From contig CALBDS010000054.1 of assembly GCA_937927415.1 (NCBI GenBank), positions 1-64,000 on the forward strand: a stretch of 64,000 nucleotides of DNA, read 5' to 3'. The notes below the pieces were generated by a model that was given only the letters and a program-made list of their open reading frames with translations, did no database searches and had not been told where the DNA came from. Both the position numbers and the translations under genes were made by a program. This document shows, one piece after another, positions 47,275 to 55,505 of the stretch; position 1 is the stretch's first letter; every line of letters begins with the position of its first letter. Source of the DNA: an uncultured Rhodospirillaceae bacterium (GTDB lineage: Bacteria > Pseudomonadota > Alphaproteobacteria > Azospirillales > Azospirillaceae).

Positions 47275-49671
47275 TTAAGCGCGCAGGCTGCCGCCCGTCG
47301 CCTTCACCACGGCGGCGACGATCTTCTGCCCGATGGCCTCAATGTCCTGCTCGGTCAGGGTGGCGGTGGCGGGCTGCAGGGTGACGTTGATGCCCACCGA
47401 CTTGCGGCCTTCACCCACCCCGGCGCCCTCGTAGATGTCGAAGACGCCGACACCGGCGATCAGCGCCTTGTCGGCCCCCTTGACCGCGCGGACGATGCGG
47501 TCGGCTTCCACCGCGCGATCCACCACGAAGGCGAAGTCGCGTTCCACCGGCTGGAAGGCCGACAGGGTGAGCAGCGGCTTGGCGGTGCCGCCCTTCTTCT
47601 TGGGCGCCGGCACCTTGTCGAGGAAGACCTCGAACGCCACCACCGGTCCCTTGACCTTCAGGGCATCCAGGATCGACGGGTGCACCTCCCCGAACCAGCC
47701 CAGGACCGTGGGGCCGAGCCGCAGCGTGCCCGACCGGCCCGGATGGTACCAGCCCGGCGCGTCGGTGGTGATCTGCAGGTTGCCGGCGGGGGCACCGGCG
47801 GCGTCCAGCACCGCCAGGGCATCGGCCTTGGCATCGTAGGCATCGACGGCCCGCTCTTTTTCCGCCCAATGGCGGGGCACCGCGTTGCCGGCGCGCACAC
47901 CGCCGGCAATCTGGTCCTGCCCGTCCGGTTCCGGCGTACGGTAGGCCGGGCCGACCTCGAACAGGCCGACGTCGGCGAAGCCGCGGTCGGCGTTGCGGCC
48001 CGCCGCCTGGATCAGGTTGGGCAGCACCGACGGGCGCATAACCGTCAGGTCGCTGGAGATGGGGTTGACCAGAACCAGCCCGTCATGGGCCGCCCCGAAC
48101 AGCCCCGCCACCTCGGTGGACAGGAACGACCACGTGACCGCTTCCGACAAACCGCGGGCGGCCAGCGCCCGGCGGGCGGTGACGGTGCGGCGCTGGCGCG
48201 CGTCCACCGCCGGCTTGGTCACCGTGCCGGCCCGGTCCATGGGCGTGGCGGGGATGAAATCGTAGCCGTGGACGCGCAGTATCTCTTCCACCAGATCCGC
48301 TTCGCCGTAGATGTCGGCGCGCCACGACGGCGGCACCACGGCGAAGGTGCCGTCGGCGTTCGGGGTCAGGACGCAGCCCAGATCGGCCAGGATGCGCGCC
48401 TGATCGTCCACGGCCAGGTCGATGCCGCCCAGGGCCTTCTGGCGGGTGGGACGCAGGGTGATGGTGCGCCGCCATTCCGGCACCGCCCCGGCGAACACCA
48501 GTTCCGACGCCTCGCCGCCGCACAGCTCCAGGATCAGGCGGGACGCCATCTCGATGCCCGCGACCACCGCTTCGGGGTCCACGCCGCGCTCCAGACGGTA
48601 GCGCGCATCGGAATCGATGCCCAACCGCCGCCCGGTCGCCGCAACCCGCAGCGGATCGAACAGCGCCGCTTCCAGGAACACCGTGGTGGTCTCCTCGGTG
48701 CAGCCGGACGGCTCGCCGCCGATGATGCCGCCCAACGCCTCCGCCCCGGCATCGTCGGCGATCACCACCATGGTGTCGTCGAGCGCGTATTCCTTGCCGT
48801 TCAGCGCCTTCAGCGTCTCACCCGCGCGGCCCATGCGGACCACGATGTTGCCCGTCACCTTGTCGGCGTCGAAGGCGTGCAGCGGACGGGCCACGTCGAA
48901 GGTCACCAGATTGGTGATGTCCACCAGCGCCGAGATGGGGCGCAGGCCGATGGCGCGCAGCTTGTCCTGCAGCCACTTCGGGCTGGGGCCGTTCTTCACG
49001 CCGCGGAAGGTGCGTCCGACATAGTACGGGCAGCCCGGCGTTTCGGTGGTCACGGTGATCGGCGACGGGAAGGTGCCCGGCACCGGATCGGCGGCCAGCG
49101 GCTTCAGCTTGCCCAGCCCGGCGGCGGCCAGATCGCGGGCCACCCCGCGCACCCCGGCGCAATCGGCGCGGTCGGGGGTCAGCGCGATGTCGATCACCGG
49201 GTCGCCCAGCCCCATGTAATCGGCGAACGACGCGCCGACCGGCGCATCCTCGGGCAGTTCGATGATGCCGTTGTGCTCGTCGGACAGCTCAAGCTCCCGT
49301 TCCGAGCACATCATGCCGTTGGATTCGACGCCACGGATGACGCCCTTCTTCAGCACCATGCCCGAGGCGGGAACGGTGGTGCCCACCGGCGCGAAGCACA
49401 CCTTGATGCCGGCCCGCGCGTTGGGGGCGCCGCACACCACCTGCAGCGGTGCTGCACCGTCGCCGGTGTCCACCATGCAGACGCGCAGCTTGTCGGCGTC
49501 GGGGTGCTTTTCGGCGGAAACGACCTGCGCGATGCGGAAGGGGGCCAGCGCCTTCGCCCGGTCCTCGATCCCCTCCACCTCCAACCCCAGCATGGTCAGG
49601 CGGCGGGAGATCTCGTCCAGCGAGGCATCGGTTTCCAGGTGCTCTTTCAACCAGGACAGCGTGAACTTCAT
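47275..49671 (-). CDS. pheT: phenylalanine--tRNA ligase beta subunit
   Basis: PheT, the 798-residue beta subunit of phenylalanyl-tRNA synthetase, which forms an alpha2beta2 enzyme with PheS. The N-terminus MKFTLSWLKEHL is followed by a tRNA-binding (EMAP-like) domain. B3/B4 editing and B5 domains lie in the middle, and the C-terminus is the ferredoxin-fold anticodon-binding domain. It lies 15 bases after pheS on the same strand. Confidence 0.97.
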   Translation of the reverse strand: MKFTLSWLKEHLETDASLDEISRRLTMLGLEVEGIEDRAKALAPFRIAQVVSAEKHPDADKLRVCMVDTGDGAAPLQVVCGAPNARAGIKVCFAPVGTTVPASGMVLKKGVIRGVESNGMMCSERELELSDEHNGIIELPEDAPVGASFADYMGLGDPVIDIALTPDRADCAGVRGVARDLAAAGLGKLKPLAADPVPGTFPSPITVTTETPGCPYYVGRTFRGVKNGPSPKWLQDKLRAIGLRPISALVDITNLVTFDVARPLHAFDADKVTGNIVVRMGRAGETLKALNGKEYALDDTMVVIADDAGAEALGGIIGGEPSGCTEETTTVFLEAALFDPLRVAATGRRLGIDSDARYRLERGVDPEAVVAGIEMASRLILELCGGEASELVFAGAVPEWRRTITLRPTRQKALGGIDLAVDDQARILADLGCVLTPNADGTFAVVPPSWRADIYGEADLVEEILRVHGYDFIPATPMDRAGTVTKPAVDARQRRTVTARRALAARGLSEAVTWSFLSTEVAGLFGAAHDGLVLVNPISSDLTVMRPSVLPNLIQAAGRNADRGFADVGLFEVGPAYRTPEPDGQDQIAGGVRAGNAVPRHWAEKERAVDAYDAKADALAVLDAAGAPAGNLQITTDAPGWYHPGRSGTLRLGPTVLGWFGEVHPSILDALKVKGPVVAFEVFLDKVPAPKKKGGTAKPLLTLSAFQPVERDFAFVVDRAVEADRIVRAVKGADKALIAGVGVFDIYEGAGVGEGRKSVGINVTLQPATATLTEQDIEAIGQKIVAAVVKATGGSLRA

Positions 49672-49686
49672 GGGTCCGGTCCTTCC

Positions 49687-50754
49687 TTACCGCGTCAGGC
49701 CATGGGCCAGCGAGGGCACGTCCAGCGGCACGAAGCCGTAATGCTTGAGCCAGCGCAAATCCGCCTCGAAGAAGGTGCGCAGGTCGGGGATGCCGTACTT
49801 CAGCATGGCGATGCGCTCGATCCCCATGCCAAAGGCGAAGCCCTGGTACTTGGTCGAATCGACGCCGCAGGCTTCCAGCACGTTCGGGTGCACCATGCCG
49901 CAGCCGAGAATCTCCAGCCAGTCGCCGAAGTTGCCCAGCTTCAGCTCGCCGCCCTTGCGCAAGCACCCGATGTCCACCTCCGCCGACGGTTCGGTGAAGG
50001 GGAAGAAGCTGGGGCGGAAGCGCAGCGGCAGATCGTCCACATCGAAGAACGCGCGGCAGAAATCGATCAGGCAGCCCTTCAGGTGACCCATGTTGGTCGT
50101 CTCGTCGATGACCAGCCCCTCCACCTGATGGAACATCGGCGTGTGGGTCATGTCATAGTCGGAGCGGAAGGTCCGGCCGGGAATGATGACGCGGATCGGC
50201 GGCTTCTTCTTCAGCATGGTGCGCACCTGCACCGGGCTGGTGTGGGTGCGCAGCAGCATCTTCCGCCCGTCCGCCGCGTCGGGCAGATAGAAGGTGTCGT
50301 GCATGTCGCGCGCCGGGTGGCCCACGGGGAAGTTCAGCGCCGTGAAATTATGAAAATCATCTTCGATGTCGGGGCCGTCGGCCACCGTGAAGCCCATCTC
50401 GGCGAAGATGGCGACAATCTCGTCGATGGTCTGGCTGATGGGGTGGATGCGGCCTTCGGTTTCGGGGCGCACCGGCAGCGTCACGTCGATGCGCTCGGCC
50501 TCCAGCTTCTTCGCCAAGTGTGCGGCGGCCAGATCGGCCTTGCGGGCGTCGAGAGCCGCGGCGATCTCGTCTTTGAGCGCGTTCAGCGCCTGGCCGCGGG
50601 CCTTCTTCTCCTCGGGCGACAGGGCGCCCAGTTCCTTCATCAGGCCGGTGATGCGGCCCTTCTTGCCCAGAGCGGTGACGCGGATCTCGTCCAGCGCCGC
50701 CAGATCGGCGGCGGATGCCACCTGGGACAACAGTTCTTCTTTCAGCGCGTCCAT
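49687..50754 (-). CDS. pheS: phenylalanine--tRNA ligase alpha subunit
   Basis: PheS, 355 residues, the catalytic subunit of phenylalanyl-tRNA synthetase. The N-terminal coiled coil is followed by the class II core with motif 2 TSPVQVRTM and motif 3 GFAFGMGIERIAMLKYGI. The ATG at 50754 gives the usual N-terminus MDALKEELLSQ; the frame stays open upstream through the terminator hairpin, so an earlier start is excluded. Confidence 0.97.
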   Translation of the reverse strand: MDALKEELLSQVASAADLAALDEIRVTALGKKGRITGLMKELGALSPEEKKARGQALNALKDEIAAALDARKADLAAAHLAKKLEAERIDVTLPVRPETEGRIHPISQTIDEIVAIFAEMGFTVADGPDIEDDFHNFTALNFPVGHPARDMHDTFYLPDAADGRKMLLRTHTSPVQVRTMLKKKPPIRVIIPGRTFRSDYDMTHTPMFHQVEGLVIDETTNMGHLKGCLIDFCRAFFDVDDLPLRFRPSFFPFTEPSAEVDIGCLRKGGELKLGNFGDWLEILGCGMVHPNVLEACGVDSTKYQGFAFGMGIERIAMLKYGIPDLRTFFEADLRWLKHYGFVPLDVPSLAHGLTR

Positions 50755-50802
50755 TTTTTTCGCTCCGCGGGCCAGGGACGTGAGCCCCTGGACCCCATCT
50801 GG

Positions 50803-50848
50803 AAAAACAAAAAAGGGAGCCGGTCCCGTGCAGGACCGGCTCCCTTTT
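50803..50848 (-). terminator. rho-independent terminator/attenuator between rplT and pheS
   Basis: GGGAGCCGGTCC at 50815-50826 pairs perfectly over 12 bases with its complement at 50833-50844 around a 6-base loop. On the minus strand the hairpin is followed by TTTTTTGTTTTT. It lies 35 bases after the rplT stop and about 50 bases before pheS. It may end the ribosomal transcript or attenuate readthrough into pheST. The plus-strand side also has four T residues. Confidence 0.88.
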
Positions 50849-50878
50849 CTTGTCTGGCGCTTGAACCCCGAAGGGGGA

Positions 50879-51247
50879 TCAGGCGGCCTTGTTGGCGAGC
50901 GCGGCCTGGACCTTTTCGACCAGGGCCTTAAACGCCTCCGGCTCACGGGCGGCCAGATCCGACAGCACCTTGCGGTCCACGTCGATGCCGGCGATCTTCA
51001 CGCCGTTCATGAAACGGGAGTAGGTCAGGCCATACTGACGCACGCCGGCGTTGATGCGCTGGATCCACAGGCCGCGGAACGCACGCTTCTTGTTGCGGCG
51101 GTCGCGGTAGGCGTACCGAAGGGCCTTTTCGACCTTTTCGATCGCAATGCGGAAGTTCTTGGAATTACGGCCCCGATAGCCCTTGGCGAGCTTCAGGATC
51201 TTGCGGTGACGGGCGTGGGTGGTGACGCCGCGCTTAACACGAGCCAT
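50879..51247 (-). CDS. rplT: 50S ribosomal protein L20
   Basis: L20, 122 residues, with the characteristic N-terminus MARVKRGVTTHARHRKILK and the RINAGVRQYGLTYSRFM segment. It binds 23S rRNA early in 50S assembly and in some bacteria represses its own operon. It follows rpmI by about 40 bases. Confidence 0.98.
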   Translation of the reverse strand: MARVKRGVTTHARHRKILKLAKGYRGRNSKNFRIAIEKVEKALRYAYRDRRNKKRAFRGLWIQRINAGVRQYGLTYSRFMNGVKIAGIDVDRKVLSDLAAREPEAFKALVEKVQAALANKAA

Positions 51248-51286
51248 GGTTCTATCCCCTCAATACCAGTAAAGGCGCGCGCCGGA

Positions 51287-51487
51287 TCAGGCGTTGCGCA
51301 GCCAGTTCTTCAGAACGATGCGCGCGTCGGGTTCGGACAGGGTCATCATCCCGCGGGCGGACCGCTTCATGTCGGGGGACTTGTGCTCCAGGCAGTGGCG
51401 CTTGTTGGCAGCACCGGCGCGCACCTTGCGGCCCGCGGTCACCTTGAAACGCTTCTTGGCGCCGCTCTTCGTCTTCAACTTGGGCAT
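51287..51487 (-). CDS. rpmI: 50S ribosomal protein L35
   Basis: L35, 66 residues, with the typical MPKLKTKSGAKKRFKVT N-terminus and very basic composition. It is the first gene of the rpmI-rplT-pheS-pheT group. infC, which often precedes rpmI, is absent; a MarR regulator lies upstream instead with a 144-base gap that should contain the promoter. Confidence 0.98.
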   Translation of the reverse strand: MPKLKTKSGAKKRFKVTAGRKVRAGAANKRHCLEHKSPDMKRSARGMMTLSEPDARIVLKNWLRNA

Positions 51488-51631
51488 TTTCGGTCCTCAA
51501 GTCTGGGGTCATTACGGGGCGGTTGGGCATGCCCCGGGCATTCGGCCCGGCCTCGCCGCCCGTGGAAGGGCTGGTTTATACGCGCTGGACACGGTTTGCG
51601 CAAGAGCGATACGGGCTTCGCGGAACGCCGG

Positions 51632-52060
51632 TCAGGCAGACCGCACGCGCCGCGGCTCCAGCGCCGGTGCCGCCGTGTCGGCGGACTTGGCCGGTTCCCC
51701 GTTCTGGGGCCGGGGGGCATCGCTGACGATGGCGCGCAGGCTGTCGATGAAGCCGCGCCCCTTGTCGGTCAGCGTCACCACCTTGCGGCGGCGCTCGCGG
51801 GGGTCTTCCTGGGCCTGCACCAGATCGAACCCGGCCTTGCCGAACGAATGCCAGCGGCTGAGAGCCGCGACGTTGCGGGAGGCCGAGGATTGCGCAATGC
51901 CGAGACGTTCCGCCAGCTCGCCGATGGACATCCCTTCGTTCTGCGCGATCGTGATGAACGACAGCGCGTATTGAATGGGCAGATCGGGGTCGAGAGTGCG
52001 GAACGCCTCGAGCACGCGCGCGACGGTCAGCACCGCATCAGGGCGGGCGCGGGCCGGCAT
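51632..52060 (-). CDS. MarR-family transcriptional regulator
   Basis: A 142-residue winged-helix regulator of the MarR type. The helix-turn-helix is MSIGELAERLGIAQSSASRNVAAL, given here only as its span near residues 43-66. The wing region DPRERRRKVVTLTDKG follows. The C-terminal 20 residues are a variable tail. An ATG at 52060 is the likely start; another at 52081 would add seven residues. The regulated genes are unknown. Confidence 0.87.
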   Translation of the reverse strand: MPARARPDAVLTVARVLEAFRTLDPDLPIQYALSFITIAQNEGMSIGELAERLGIAQSSASRNVAALSRWHSFGKAGFDLVQAQEDPRERRRKVVTLTDKGRGFIDSLRAIVSDAPRPQNGEPAKSADTAAPALEPRRVRSA

Positions 52061-52253
52061 CAGAAAGCCCTCCGGGGACAAGCCGCGGCGGCGGCGCCCA
52101 ACGGGCTGGCGTGTGAATGATGTTCAGGCGTCCGATCCATACGACGAACTCCCCGTTCTCCCGCCGGACGGCGACCGTGGTCCCACCCGGACGTGCCCAA
52201 CGGGCATATTCAGCAAACAGACGATGACCGAACAGGTTCACATAGACACTCAT
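52038..52253 (-). CDS. small hypothetical protein overlapping the MarR gene
   Basis: A 71-residue protein with a Pro/Arg-rich C-terminal third. Its N-terminal 47 residues (VYVNLFGHRLFAEYARWARPG, EFVVWIGRLNIIH) have normal protein character. A GGGAGAGGG sequence precedes the ATG at 52253. The last 23 bases overlap the marR start, which would couple their translation. No family is recognised. Confidence 0.5.
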   Translation of the reverse strand: MSVYVNLFGHRLFAEYARWARPGGTTVAVRRENGEFVVWIGRLNIIHTPARWAPPPRLVPGGLSDAGPRPP

Positions 52254-52452
52254 AACACCCTCTCCCATACGACGATTCACCGGAACAGCCCGCGGTCTTG
52301 GGCGGTGCGATGTGCCAGGCGGTGCGGCGTACCGCCGGCGGGGCGGCTCGATGGTTTCGGGTGGCAAAAGTCTGTTTCATGATCTCTCTCCTGTGATGAA
52401 CATGCCGGGCGGGGGCGGGGCCGCCGTCCGGGCGGGTTTCAGGTATCGCCCG

Positions 52453-52686
52453 TCAGCGGAACGCGGGCAAGCGGCAATAGATGCGGATATCCGCCGGCCC
52501 CCGGCTCTGCAGCGAATCGGCAACAGGGGAACCGAAAGCGGACGGGGCGAGCCCGTCGGTCCCCAGACCGATGTCGCGGCGCAGATGGGGGGACAACGTT
52601 TCCGCCGGGAACAGGGCCGGAGTGACGGGCCGGTCGGGCGGACGCCCGGACAGCCACCGCGTCTTCCACGCGGACCAGAAAGACAT
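52453..52686 (-). CDS. small DUF1127-like protein
   Basis: A 77-residue basic protein. GGGAGG stands 7 bases before the ATG at 52686. The segment LSPHLRRDIGLGTDG resembles the core of DUF1127 proteins (usually ending LADIGL), which are common small regulatory proteins in alphaproteobacteria. The rest is not recognised. The family match is suggestive only. Confidence 0.55.
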   Translation of the reverse strand: MSFWSAWKTRWLSGRPPDRPVTPALFPAETLSPHLRRDIGLGTDGLAPSAFGSPVADSLQSRGPADIRIYCRLPAFR

Positions 52687-52880
52687 GGGGAAAACCTCCC
52701 GATGAGAAAAACCACAGACAAAAGACTGCACCCGCAATATATCCGATATCGGGATGTTTTCGTCAACGGCAAAGCCGCCCGCGGCACTCCGACCGGCAGC
52801 GCATGGGTTATCGAGGCCCCGCGTGTGCGTGGAAATCGCCGCTTGCCGCGCCGCAGACCGGGGCAATGGCGGAATAGCTG

Positions 52881-52909
52881 TTGTCTTGTCCGGGGCCGTA
52901 CGGTAGAAA
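52881..52909 (+). promoter_or_regulatory. probable promoter of tRNA-Leu
   Basis: TTGTCT at 52881-52886 and TAGAAA at 52904-52909 are separated by exactly 17 bases. The -10 box lies 25 bases before the 5' end of the tRNA, giving a leader of roughly 20 bases. Each box matches the sigma-70 consensus at four of six positions. Confidence 0.5.
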
Positions 52910-52934
52910 CGGACAGCCTCAAGGCAGCCGATGT

Positions 52935-53021
52935 GCGGGCGTGGCGGAATTGGTAGACGCAGCGGACTCAAAATCCGCCGTCCTTACGGATATGTCGGTT
53001 CGAGTCCGACCGCCCGCACCA
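52935..53021 (+). tRNA. tRNA-Leu(CAA)
   Basis: An 87-base class II tRNA with a 7-bp acceptor stem (GCGGGCG at 52935-52941 with CGCCCGC at 53011-53017). The anticodon loop CTCAAAA has anticodon CAA, reading UUG. The long variable arm and the T-loop TTCGAGT are clear. The 3' CCA is encoded in the DNA (53019-53021). Confidence 0.96.
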
Positions 53022-53056
53022 TCTTACCCAGGCATGATCCTGTTGGCCTGGGCATC

Positions 53057-54025
53057 CTATTCGACGACAGCCAGCCGGCTTTTGAAAAACGCCACCGTTT
53101 CGGCATTGAACTGACGGTGAAACGCCGTGCGGTCGAACCCCGGCGCGTCGGTGCACAGCTCCGGCAGGGACCGGGCCAGCGGCGGCGGACAGGGGGCGAG
53201 AAACGCGAAATGGCCGGCACCCGCCACCACGCGGGACTCATGCCCCGCCGGCAGGTTCTCATCGAGCGTTGCACTGTCCTGCGGGGTGACACCATCGCCG
53301 CCATGCTCGGACAACCACAAAAGCACCGGCACCCGAATGGCGCCAAGCGTGGCCGCCGGGAAGAACAGCGCCAGCGGGTCGGCAATCACGGCCGCCCTGA
53401 TCCGCGGATCATGGGTCAGCGGTGCCGCCGCCTCGGTGCGGGCACGGCGCTGCGCGCACCAGGGTGACCGCGGATCACAGTCCGGCGCCGCCCAGCCGGG
53501 TGTGGCGCCGATCAGCACCAGCCCGGTGTAACCGCCCCGCGAGAAGCCGAAGAAGCCGATGCGTCCGGGGTCGATGTGCGCCGCCAGCGGCGACGGGCCG
53601 ACCAGATGATCGATCAGGCGCCGGATATCGGCCGGTCGCCGGACCATCACCGCCACGTCCCGGGCCTGGCTGAGGTCGCGGGCGGTGTCGCCCGGATGAT
53701 TGATCGCAGCGACCATGAAACCGGCGTCGGCCAGCGCCTCGGCGGTGTCGTAATGCCCGGCGGCGGTCCCGCCATGACCATGGGAGAAAACGATCAGCGG
53801 TTTCCGGCCGTCGGGAATCGGGCAGTCCCGCGTGCCGGGCAGAGGAAAGGAACCGCCCAGCGCAACCGGGGCCGGCGCTTCGGCGCAGGGTGACCAAACG
53901 ATCCCCGTCAGCGCCGGCCCGTCCGCGTCGGCGGGAATGTCGATGGTGCGCAGACCGGCGGCCTGGAGAGTGCCGGCGGCAAGGCACAGGGCCATGGCGG
54001 CCAGGGAGCGGTGGAAGCGGATCAT
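53057..54025 (-). CDS. secreted alpha/beta hydrolase (dienelactone hydrolase-like)
   Basis: A 322-residue exported hydrolase. The ATG at 54025 gives a signal peptide ending near TLQAA. The oxyanion region is VFSHGHGGT, the nucleophile motif is GFSRGG and the likely catalytic His is in GAGHFAF near the C-terminus. Four cysteines in the mature part may form disulfides. The substrate is unknown; the family includes lipases and dienelactone hydrolases. It ends 35 bases from the tRNA gene. Confidence 0.85.
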   Translation of the reverse strand: MIRFHRSLAAMALCLAAGTLQAAGLRTIDIPADADGPALTGIVWSPCAEAPAPVALGGSFPLPGTRDCPIPDGRKPLIVFSHGHGGTAAGHYDTAEALADAGFMVAAINHPGDTARDLSQARDVAVMVRRPADIRRLIDHLVGPSPLAAHIDPGRIGFFGFSRGGYTGLVLIGATPGWAAPDCDPRSPWCAQRRARTEAAAPLTHDPRIRAAVIADPLALFFPAATLGAIRVPVLLWLSEHGGDGVTPQDSATLDENLPAGHESRVVAGAGHFAFLAPCPPPLARSLPELCTDAPGFDRTAFHRQFNAETVAFFKSRLAVVE

Positions 54026-54554
54026 GGAATCTCCGAAGAGGAGGGAGCGGATCGAGGCTTGCACCCCGAAAAGCAGCTTCCGTGCCAGCTTGAGCGGCAC
54101 ACCTCAGGCCCTTGTTTTCCAAGGGGTTGATCCCGTGCGGCGACCATTCCTTCGCCACGGACTTCGCACACTTCGCCACACTATGGCGGTTTTCGCCACC
54201 CGTCGCGGCAATGGCCACTGCCCGGTGCCGCGGTGGCGCGGTTGACTGGAACAACCATAACCTGTATAAACTCTTCAGAACTTTCGAAGATATAACCTTC
54301 GAAGACATGGCCCGTGCGATGCCGGTGTCTTGGAACCACTGAGAGACGCGATCTTCATTCCACCCTGACAGATCCTGCCGACCGGCAGCGTGACGACAGC
54401 CGCTTCCCAAACAGGGCACCCCCACGCCCGGAAGCACTGATCGTTCCGTCCGTCCCTCTTTTTTGCGGATATCCGACAGCCATTCGCCCATGACCGGCCC
54501 AGCGCCGGCACGGGGGAAGAGCGGCTGCGGTCCGCCCAAGCGCACGGCGATATT
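54026..54554. other. intergenic region between hydrolase and CDF gene
   Basis: The 529 bases hold no supported gene. Three TTCGCCAC octamers lie at 54151, 54172 and 54192, spaced 20-21 bases, that is about two helical turns. A good sigma-70 promoter follows at 54242-54270. A direct repeat with TTCGAAGA lies at about 54283 and 54299. These elements could control the downstream transporter or a small RNA. Confidence 0.5.
54242..54270 (+). promoter_or_regulatory. strong sigma-70-type promoter upstream of CDF gene
   Basis: TTGACT at 54242-54247 and TATAAA at 54265-54270 are separated by exactly 17 bases, five of six matches each to the consensus. It reads toward the CDF-like transporter gene, whose start is about 285 bases downstream, leaving a long leader. 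The octamer array lies directly upstream. Confidence 0.6.
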
Positions 54555-55481
54555 ATGAGAACAGAACAGAGCGTCCTTCGGCTTTCGGCCACCGTCACGG
54601 CCATGCTTGCCGGGTGCGGCATCCTTTTCGGTGTGCTGTCCGGCTCCGCCGCCATCATTTTCGACGGCATCTATTCGCTGATCGATGTCAGCATGACCGT
54701 CCTGGCGCTGCTGGTGGCCAAGCTGATCGCATCGGCCGCGGCCGCCGGCCCGGTGCGCAGCAAGCTGGTGGAACGCTTCACCATGGGGTTCTGGCATCTG
54801 GAACCGATGGTGCTGGGCCTCAACGGCACTCTGCTGATGGGGGCGGCGGTCTATGCCCTTGTCAACGCCGTCGAAAGCCTGCTGACCGGCGGGCGGACGC
54901 TGGCTTTCGGCCCGGCCATTCTCTATGCGGGCGTGACCGTCCTGGCCGCCGCCGGGATGGCGGTGTTCGACACCCGCGTCAACCGCAGCCTCGGGTCCCA
55001 TTTCCTGGCGCTGGATGCAAAGGCATGGATGATGTCGGCGGCCTTGTCCGCGGCCCTGCTCGCCGCCTTCCTGTTCGGCGCCCTGATCCAGGGCACCCGG
55101 CTGGCGTGGCTTTCGCCCTACATCGATCCGGCCGTGCTGGCGGCCGTCTGTCTGGTGGTGATCCCGATGCCGGCGGGCACGGTCCGGCAGGCCTTGGCCG
55201 ACATTCTGCTGGTCACCCCGGCCGATCTGATGGATCAGGTCGATCGGGTCGCGCAGGCGGTGGTGGACCGCTACGGCTTCGCCTCCTACCGCGCCTATGT
55301 CGCCCGCGTCGGCCGCGGCCGGCAGATCGAGCTTTACTTCATCGTTCCCGGCGGCTGGCCGGCGAAGCGGCTGGAGGACTGGGACCGCATCCGGGACGAC
55401 ATCGGCCAGGCCATCGGCGGGGAAAGCCCGGACCGCTGGCTGACCATCGTGTTCACCACCGATCCGGAATGGGCCTTCTGA
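54555..55481 (+). CDS. CDF-like cation efflux transporter
   Basis: A 308-residue cation diffusion facilitator-type membrane protein with about six helices and a C-terminal cytoplasmic domain. The TM II motif FDGIYSLIDV with Asp37 and Asp44 is a metal-site signature. The matching TM V motif is altered: the sequence ALDAKAWMMSAAL has no His/Asp at the usual metal positions, so specificity or activity may differ. The substrate metal is not identified. Confidence 0.82.
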   Translation: MRTEQSVLRLSATVTAMLAGCGILFGVLSGSAAIIFDGIYSLIDVSMTVLALLVAKLIASAAAAGPVRSKLVERFTMGFWHLEPMVLGLNGTLLMGAAVYALVNAVESLLTGGRTLAFGPAILYAGVTVLAAAGMAVFDTRVNRSLGSHFLALDAKAWMMSAALSAALLAAFLFGALIQGTRLAWLSPYIDPAVLAAVCLVVIPMPAGTVRQALADILLVTPADLMDQVDRVAQAVVDRYGFASYRAYVARVGRGRQIELYFIVPGGWPAKRLEDWDRIRDDIGQAIGGESPDRWLTIVFTTDPEWAF

Positions 55482-55505
55482 CCCACCGCGGTCGCACCCT
55501 TTTTG

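Noticed and set aside
54112..54342. Plus-strand open frame of 76 codons upstream of the CDF gene
   Set aside because: It runs through the best promoter and operator-like repeats, so it is likely not a gene.
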